DNA of 59,007 nucleotides from Duodenibacillus sp. Lineage in GTDB: Bacteria > Pseudomonadota > Gammaproteobacteria > Burkholderiales > Burkholderiaceae_F. Below the pieces are notes generated by a model, which was not told the DNA's origin, ran no database searches, and was given only the letters and a program-made list of their open reading frames with translations. The translations under genes and the position numbers were made by a program. The DNA lies in contig JAGBZO010000015.1 of the NCBI GenBank assembly GCA_017628205.1, positions 1-59,007 on the forward strand. Reading direction: 5' to 3'. Shown one piece after another: positions 53,489 to 59,007 of this stretch (the first letter of the stretch is position 1; each line of letters begins with the position of its first letter).

Positions 53489-56400
53489 TTAACCATAGAC
53501 AAACTCGACGCATCGCACGCCCGGCACTTGCTCGACGGCGCGGCGGAACTTGTCCGAAGGAATAATTTTTCGCGGCAAATCAAACGTGCTTGCACAGCAC
53601 TCCAAAGAGGAGACGGACACGTTCATCCGTAAGCCGACGCCCTGACGGCCTTGCGCCTCGAACTGTTTGAGAAGACGTTCGAGAGCAATCGGATCGCACT
53701 GATCGGTCACATCCACTTGAACCGTGACCTGAACGCGCTGACGCCAGTCCTCCAACAGGGCGATTTCATCGGCAATCAGCGAAATTTTACCGCTTGTCGC
53801 ATCAAGTTTTCCCTTACCCTTGACGCAAACGATCTCGTCGATCTTAAAGCTTTGTTGGTAGCGCACGTAGACGTCGGAATAGGCCAACACTTCCATGTTG
53901 TCCTCTCCGTTATTGATCGTCAAAACGGCGAACTTGCCTCGTTTGCCCAAAATGACGCGTACGTCGACCAAAATACCGGCGACCGTCGACTGCTGTTTGC
54001 CGGCCGTCACGCGATGGAAGGGCGTCGCAAATTGAGCGACTTCGCGTTCATAGGCCTCGAACGCGTTGCCCGTCAACGCAAACCCGAAGGCGTTGCGCTC
54101 TTCGGCGTACTTGTTCTTGGCGTCCCAGGCCGGCGCGTCCAACCAGTTGACGATGCGTTCGTTTTCTCCGTTTTCATCGGCAAACAAGCTGGCCTGCCCT
54201 TGCGAGGCCGCAACGGTCTGCGCCGCTTGCAGCGCCTGACCGACGTTGGCGAACAACTTGCCTCGGTTGTCGTCGAGCCCGTCGAACGCTCCCGAACGAA
54301 CCAACTGTTCCAACACCTTGCGATTGACGCTCGGCACGCGAGCCGGCACGTCGAACAAATCCAAATACGGTCCGTTGCGCTTGCGCTCGTGCAAAATGTC
54401 TTCCACGATGTTCTGGCTGATGCCTTTGATGGCGCCGATACCGAAACGCACCGTCTTTTTGTCGGGCACCGTAAAGAACCATTCGCTGACGTTGATATCG
54501 GGCGGCAACACCGTCACCCCCATGGCGCGGGCGTCCTCGACCAGCGCGCGCATTTTGTCGGCCTGATCCATCACCAAGCACAAGTTGCCGGCCGTAAAGC
54601 ACGCCGTATGATGGGCCTTGAGGTAAGCGGTCTGCCAGGCAACGTAGGAATAAGCTGCCGCGTGCGACTTGTTAAAGCCGTAGCCGGCGAACTTTTCCAT
54701 CAAATTGAAGATTTCCGTCGCCGTCGCTTCGTCCACGTTGCGTTCGGCCGCGCCTTTGACGAACACGGCGCGCTGACGCTTCATTTCCTCCACGTTTTTC
54801 TTACCCATGGCGCGACGCAGCAAGTCGGCGCCGCCCAACGAGTAACCGCCGATGGCACGGGCAACGAGCATCACCTGTTCCTGATACACCATGATGCCGT
54901 ACGTTTCGGCCAAAATCGGTTCCATGCGGGGATCCAAATACTCCACCTTCTCGCGACCGAACTTGCGATCGATAAAGTGCGGAATCTGATCCATCGGACC
55001 GGGGCGGTACAACGCGTTCAGGGCGACCAAGTCTTCAAGGCAGTCGGGCTTGGCCTTGCGCAACTGATCTCGCATCCCTTCGGATTCAAACTGGAAGATC
55101 GCGCCCGTGTTGCCGTCCTGAAAGAGTTTGAGCGTGGCTTTGTCGTCGACCGGAATACGATCCAAATCGAAATGCTCGCCGGGCGTCAGGCGATCGATGT
55201 ATTCCACGGACTTGGCCAAAATCGTGAGAGTCGTCAAACCCAAGAAGTCGAACTTGACCAGGCCGACGTTTTCCACGTCCTTTTTGTCGTATTGACTGAC
55301 CGTGTTTTCCGCCGTGCCGTCCGCATTGTACAAAGGACAAAAATCCGTCAACTTGCCCGGAGCGATCAACACGCCGCCCGCGTGCATGCCGAGGTTGCGC
55401 GTCAAACCTTCAAGCGATTTGGCGTAGCTCATCAGCTCCTTGAACTCGTCGCTGTTGGCCAACGCCTTGAAATCGGGCTCCATTTCCTCGGCCTTGCTCA
55501 ACGTGATGTCCATGCCGGGCTTTTGAGGAATCAACTTGGCCAGACGGTCGACTTGGTTGTAGCCCATGTTGAGCACGCGACCGACGTCGCGCACGACGGC
55601 CTTGGCGCCCATCGCGCCGAACGTGACGATCTGACTGACGGCCGCTTCGCCGTAGGTGCGCTTGACGTACTCGATCGTGCGATCGCGATTGTGCTGACAA
55701 AAGTCAATGTCAAAGTCAGGCATCGAAACGCGTTCGGGATTGAGAAAGCGTTCGAACAGCAACCCGTAGTGCAACGGGTCGAGATCGGTAATGCCCAAAA
55801 CGTACGCGACTAGAGACCCGGCGCCGGAACCGCGCCCGGGGCCGACCGGCACGCCGTTGCGTTTGGACCAATTGATGAAGTCTTGCACGATCAGGAAGTA
55901 CCCGGGGAACTTCATCGAGTAGATCGTTTTGAGTTCGTAATCGAGACGCTCTTCGTACTCGTGTCGAATGGCTTCGCGCTTTTGCGGATCGGGATACAAA
56001 AACTCCAGACGACGATCAAGCCCTTCTTTGGCCAGTTGCGTCATGTAATCTTCCAACGTCATCCCTTCGGGGGTCGGGAAAATCGGCAACTGAGGCTTTT
56101 GCAAAACGCCGTCGAGGTTGCATCGCTGCGCAACGACCAACGTGTTGTCGAGCGCCTGCGGCAAATCCGCAAAGAGCTCGCGCATTTCGGCTTCGGTTTT
56201 GAGGTATTGCTCGGGCGTGAAATGCTTGGGGCGTCGAGGATCGGCCAGCACGTAGCCTTCGGCAATGCACACGCGCACTTCGTGCGCCGTGAATTCTTCC
56301 TTTTTCAGGAACTGAACCGGATGCGTGGCCACCAACGGAACGCCCATGCGTACCGAAAAGTTGGCCATGTGGGCCACCAACAATTCGTCGCCCTTGCGTC

Positions 56401-56926
56401 CCGCACGCTGCACTTCGAAGTACAAACGATCGGGGAAGGCCCGCTTGAGATGCTCGGCGTACTTTCGGGCTTGTTCGGGTTGTTTGTCGAGCAAATTGCG
56501 CTCGATGATGCCCAAAGGTCCGCCCGACAAACAAAGCAACCCTTCGCACGCTTCGGGCGTGAGCCATTGCATCCGAATTTCACCGCGGCCCAAATATTGA
56601 TTCTGCATCCAACCGCGACTGAGCAATTCGCACAACCCGAGATAGCCTTGGTGATTCTGACAATACACCGTCAGGCGATACGGTTGGTCCCGCTTGTCGG
56701 GATCTTCGTTCGTGACCCACAAATCGCACCCGATGATGGGCTTGATGCCGTCGGCAATCGCGTGCGAGTAAAAGCGCAGACCGCCGAAAATATTCATCGA
56801 GTCGGTGATGCCGAGCGCAACGCCCCCTTCCTCGGCGATCGCATGCAGGATCGGATCCAAACGCACGATACCGTCGGTGATGGAGTACTCGGAATGAAAA
56901 CGCAGGTGAACGAACTTATTGGGCAT
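53489..56926 (-). CDS. dnaE: DNA polymerase III alpha subunit
   Basis: DnaE is the replicative polymerase. The 1145-residue product starts MPNKFVHLRFHSEYSITDG, the PHP-domain signature. It has the palm motifs VGPGRGSGAGSLVAY and PDFDIDFCQHNRD with the catalytic aspartates, the fingers/beta-binding regions, a helix-hairpin-helix zone, and a C-terminal OB domain (TVAGILVDVRVILGKRGKFA). Start is ATG 56926. Upstream in-frame codons give a non-conserved arginine-rich tail. No strong Shine-Dalgarno is visible. Confidence 0.97.
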   Translation of the reverse strand: MPNKFVHLRFHSEYSITDGIVRLDPILHAIAEEGGVALGITDSMNIFGGLRFYSHAIADGIKPIIGCDLWVTNEDPDKRDQPYRLTVYCQNHQGYLGLCELLSRGWMQNQYLGRGEIRMQWLTPEACEGLLCLSGGPLGIIERNLLDKQPEQARKYAEHLKRAFPDRLYFEVQRAGRKGDELLVAHMANFSVRMGVPLVATHPVQFLKKEEFTAHEVRVCIAEGYVLADPRRPKHFTPEQYLKTEAEMRELFADLPQALDNTLVVAQRCNLDGVLQKPQLPIFPTPEGMTLEDYMTQLAKEGLDRRLEFLYPDPQKREAIRHEYEERLDYELKTIYSMKFPGYFLIVQDFINWSKRNGVPVGPGRGSGAGSLVAYVLGITDLDPLHYGLLFERFLNPERVSMPDFDIDFCQHNRDRTIEYVKRTYGEAAVSQIVTFGAMGAKAVVRDVGRVLNMGYNQVDRLAKLIPQKPGMDITLSKAEEMEPDFKALANSDEFKELMSYAKSLEGLTRNLGMHAGGVLIAPGKLTDFCPLYNADGTAENTVSQYDKKDVENVGLVKFDFLGLTTLTILAKSVEYIDRLTPGEHFDLDRIPVDDKATLKLFQDGNTGAIFQFESEGMRDQLRKAKPDCLEDLVALNALYRPGPMDQIPHFIDRKFGREKVEYLDPRMEPILAETYGIMVYQEQVMLVARAIGGYSLGGADLLRRAMGKKNVEEMKRQRAVFVKGAAERNVDEATATEIFNLMEKFAGYGFNKSHAAAYSYVAWQTAYLKAHHTACFTAGNLCLVMDQADKMRALVEDARAMGVTVLPPDINVSEWFFTVPDKKTVRFGIGAIKGISQNIVEDILHERKRNGPYLDLFDVPARVPSVNRKVLEQLVRSGAFDGLDDNRGKLFANVGQALQAAQTVAASQGQASLFADENGENERIVNWLDAPAWDAKNKYAEERNAFGFALTGNAFEAYEREVAQFATPFHRVTAGKQQSTVAGILVDVRVILGKRGKFAVLTINNGEDNMEVLAYSDVYVRYQQSFKIDEIVCVKGKGKLDATSGKISLIADEIALLEDWRQRVQVTVQVDVTDQCDPIALERLLKQFEAQGRQGVGLRMNVSVSSLECCASTFDLPRKIIPSDKFRRAVEQVPGVRCVEFVYG

Positions 56927-57012
56927 GACGATTCGGGGACTTTCGGACCTGAACAAGCAATGCGCGCGCCGTCGAACTTGCTTACGCAAGAGCTCGCGAC
57001 GCGGCGCAATTA

Positions 57013-57049
57013 AAAAGGGAAGCGGCCACTCGCAGCATCCACTTCCCTT
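57013..57049 (-). terminator. Intrinsic terminator after ettA
   Basis: AAAGGGAAG (57013-57021) pairs with CTTCCCTTT (57041-57049) around a 19-base loop. On the minus strand the stem runs into TTTTT. It separates ettA from dnaE. The remaining ~85 bp to the dnaE start show no convincing promoter. Confidence 0.65.
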
Positions 57050-57069
57050 TCCCGTTTTGGCAAGAACGC

Positions 57070-58734
57070 TTAGTGCTTCAAGGGCTTGAAGCGAATGCGA
57101 TGCGGGCGGGCGGCTTCTTCACCGAGACGCTTGCGCTTGTCGGCTTCGTACTCGTTGTAGTTGCCGTCGAAGAACACCACCTTACTGTCGCCTTCGAACG
57201 CCAAAATATGCGTGGCGATACGATCGAGGAACCAGCGGTCGTGCGACGTGACCAACGCGCAACCGGCAAATTCCAACAAGGCTTCTTCCAAAGCGCGCAA
57301 CGTTTCAACGTCGAGGTCGTTGGACGGTTCGTCCAAAATCAACACGTTGCCGCCCTTGAGCAACGTAGCCGCCAAATGCAAACGACCGCGTTCGCCGCCG
57401 GACAAAACGCCAACCAACTTTTGTTGATCGCCGCCCTTGAAATTGAAGCGGCCGAGATAGGCGCGAGACGCCATTTCAAACTTGCCGACTTGCAAAATGT
57501 CCGAACCGCCGGACACGGCGTCGAACACCGTCTTGTCGTTGGGCAAAGCGTCGCGCAACTGATCGACGGCGGCCAACTTCACGGTATCGCCCAAAACGAT
57601 CTGACCAGAATCGGGTTGTTCCTTGCCGCTGATCATCTTAAAGAGCGTGGACTTACCCGCACCGTTCGGACCGATCACGCCGACGATGGCGCCCGGCGGC
57701 AACGAGAAGGACAAGTTGTCGATCAACAACCGATCGCCGAAGCCCTTGCTGACGTTGAGGAACTCAATGACCTTGTTACCCAGGCGTTCTGCCACGGGAA
57801 TGAAGATTTCATTGGTTTCGTTGCGAGTCTGATATTCGTAGCTCGACAGCTCTTCGAAGCGATTCAAACGAGCCTTGGCCTTGGCCTGACGACCCTTGGG
57901 ATTTTGACGAACCCATTCCAATTCGTGCTTGATGGCCTTGGCACGGGATTCTTGCTGACGCTTTTCCATTTCCAGGCGCTTTTCCTTCTGGTCGAGCCAA
58001 GAGGAATAGTTGCCCTTCCAAGGAATGCCCTCGCCGCGGTCCAATTCCAAAATCCATTCGGCCGCATTGTCCAAGAAGTAGCGGTCATGGGTGACGGCGA
58101 CGACCGTCCCGGGGAAACGCTGCAGGAACTGTTCGAGCCATTCGACGCTTTCGGCGTCCAAGTGGTTCGTCGGCTCGTCCAACAAAAGCATGTCGGGACG
58201 GCTCAACAAGAGGCGGCACAAAGCGACGCGGCGCTTTTCGCCCCCGGACAAAAATTCGATCTTCGCGTCCCACGGCGGCAAGCGCAACGCGTCCGCGGCA
58301 ATTTCCATCTGCGTGGAAGCATCGGTGCCGGCAGCCGCGATAATGGCTTCGAGGCGTGCCTGTTCGGTCGCCAACGCGTCGAAGTCGGCGTCCGGATCGG
58401 CATAAGCGGCGTAAACGGCGTCCAGCTTGGCCTGCGCCTGCATCACTTCGCCCATGCCTTCTTCAACGCACTCGCGCACCGTCGCCTGAGGATCCAGCTG
58501 AGGCTCCTGCGGCAAATAACCGATCTTCAGATCGTTTTGCCAAACGATTTCCCCTTCGATGTCCTTGTCGACGCCGGCCATAATCTTCAACAGCGTCGAC
58601 TTGCCGGCGCCGTTCAAACCGAGCACGCCGATCTTGGCACCGGGGAAGAAAGACAGAGAAATATCCTTGAGAATCTGACGCTTAGGCGGAACAATCTTGC
58701 CTACGCGATTCATCGTCATGACGTACTGAGCCAT
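57070..58734 (-). CDS. ettA: Energy-dependent translational throttle protein EttA
   Basis: EttA is a ribosome-associated ABC-F ATPase that gates entry into elongation according to the ATP/ADP ratio. The 554-residue product has two ABC domains (Walker A GLNGAGKST and GPNGAGKST; signatures LSGGEKRRV and LSGGERGRL). It carries a linker rich in Lys/Arg (RLEMEKRQQESRAKAIKHEL), the EttA arm in domain 1, and the typical QYVMTMNRVGKIVPPKR N-terminus. It is monocistronic between its promoter and terminator. Confidence 0.96.
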   Translation of the reverse strand: MAQYVMTMNRVGKIVPPKRQILKDISLSFFPGAKIGVLGLNGAGKSTLLKIMAGVDKDIEGEIVWQNDLKIGYLPQEPQLDPQATVRECVEEGMGEVMQAQAKLDAVYAAYADPDADFDALATEQARLEAIIAAAGTDASTQMEIAADALRLPPWDAKIEFLSGGEKRRVALCRLLLSRPDMLLLDEPTNHLDAESVEWLEQFLQRFPGTVVAVTHDRYFLDNAAEWILELDRGEGIPWKGNYSSWLDQKEKRLEMEKRQQESRAKAIKHELEWVRQNPKGRQAKAKARLNRFEELSSYEYQTRNETNEIFIPVAERLGNKVIEFLNVSKGFGDRLLIDNLSFSLPPGAIVGVIGPNGAGKSTLFKMISGKEQPDSGQIVLGDTVKLAAVDQLRDALPNDKTVFDAVSGGSDILQVGKFEMASRAYLGRFNFKGGDQQKLVGVLSGGERGRLHLAATLLKGGNVLILDEPSNDLDVETLRALEEALLEFAGCALVTSHDRWFLDRIATHILAFEGDSKVVFFDGNYNEYEADKRKRLGEEAARPHRIRFKPLKH

Positions 58735-58768
58735 TTACTATCCGCAATGTAAAAAAGTAAGACTCTTT

Positions 58769-58774
58769 ATTATA
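58769..58774 (-). promoter_or_regulatory. Consensus -10 box upstream of ettA
   Basis: On the minus strand TATAAT (58774-58769) is a perfect -10, about 35 bp upstream of the ettA ATG. A weak TTCAAG or TCAAGG lies 18-19 bases further upstream as the -35. The rest of 58775-58871 shows no other clear element. Confidence 0.5.
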
Positions 58775-58871
58775 CGGCGTCTGATCACAAGGCCTTGAAA
58801 AATCGACTCTTTACATGCTTTTTACACGGCGGATTCAGACGAACGCCGGCACATCAAGGTACAATGCCGTT

Positions 58872-59007
58872 ATGAAAAACCTACTCAAATCTAGTCAACG
58901 AAGATTTGACGTTTTCTTTTCGGTTCACCGAACGCGGTTTCACACGGAGACCCTCGGATTCCCGTGCCAGAGCCTGCATTCTCCCCGAACTGCTGTTTGT
59001 AGGGTCA
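58872..59007 (+). CDS. Possible start of an unidentified gene, cut by the window edge
   Basis: ATG 58872 opens a frame that stays open to the window end (45 codons, starting MKNLLKSSQRRFDVFF). TACAAT at 58860-58865 is close upstream, which would leave almost no leader, and no Shine-Dalgarno is visible. I do not recognise it and it may be chance. Confidence 0.25.
   Translation, partial: MKNLLKSSQRRFDVFFSVHRTRFHTETLGFPCQSLHSPRTAVCRV

Overview
The window looks like core chromosome of a betaproteobacterium, most likely Burkholderiales and close to the gut family Sutterellaceae. The placement rests on gene neighbourhoods: a dcw cluster from mraZ to ftsA, miaB-phoH-ybeY-corC-lnt followed by glyQ-glyS-plsC, gmk-rpoZ-spoT, and trxA-rho-L31. 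It also rests on an anaerobic flavour: a NapC/NrfH-type multihaem cytochrome, molybdate uptake with ModE, and an acid-stress type decarboxylase. The taxon was not tested by search. I saw no tRNA, rRNA, CRISPR array, insertion sequence or prophage.

Layout. From 169 to 31831 every gene is on the minus strand. First, read from 16119 leftwards, comes the cell-wall and division cluster mraZ, rsmH, ftsL, ftsI, murE, murF, mraY, murD, ftsW, murG, murC, ddl, ftsQ, ftsA. It is closed by a terminator where ftsZ would be expected. Next is the block miaB, phoH, ybeY, corC, lnt, glyQ, glyS, plsC and a YgjP-like metallopeptidase (26280 down to 16298). Then come a metallo-beta-lactamase fold protein, sdaA, an aberrant GcvT-like protein and an AdiA/LdcC-type decarboxylase. 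From 32078 the strands alternate. gmk-rpoZ-spoT is on plus, with spoT split by a frameshift, and greB converges on it. After that come an AraC-family regulator (plus), a pseudouridine synthase with argF (minus), modABC (minus) divergent from modE (plus), and a tetrahaem cytochrome (plus). These are followed by an orphan amino-acid binding protein (minus), trxA-rho and L31 type B with an ArnT-like membrane protein (plus). The last stretch is a glycerophosphodiesterase, two tandem MsbA-like ABC exporters, dnaE and ettA (all minus).

How they work together. Most of the window is growth machinery: peptidoglycan precursor synthesis and septation, glycyl-tRNA charging, lipoprotein and phospholipid acylation, tRNA and rRNA modification, transcription factors (omega, GreB, Rho) and replication. 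The accessory metabolic part (molybdate uptake, cytochrome, serine and basic amino-acid degradation, amino-acid uptake) fits an anaerobic, amino-acid-using life.

No obviously new multi-gene system is visible. The observations most worth a second look are: the frameshift that separates the regulatory C-terminus of SpoT; a polypyrimidine, rut-like tract covering the ribosome-binding region of rho; the degenerate stand-alone GcvT homologue; the CX3CH first haem site of the cytochrome; the ftsZ-less end of the dcw cluster; paired ModE-like operators; and several hairpins and dyads in leaders (glyQ, spoT, upstream of trxA).
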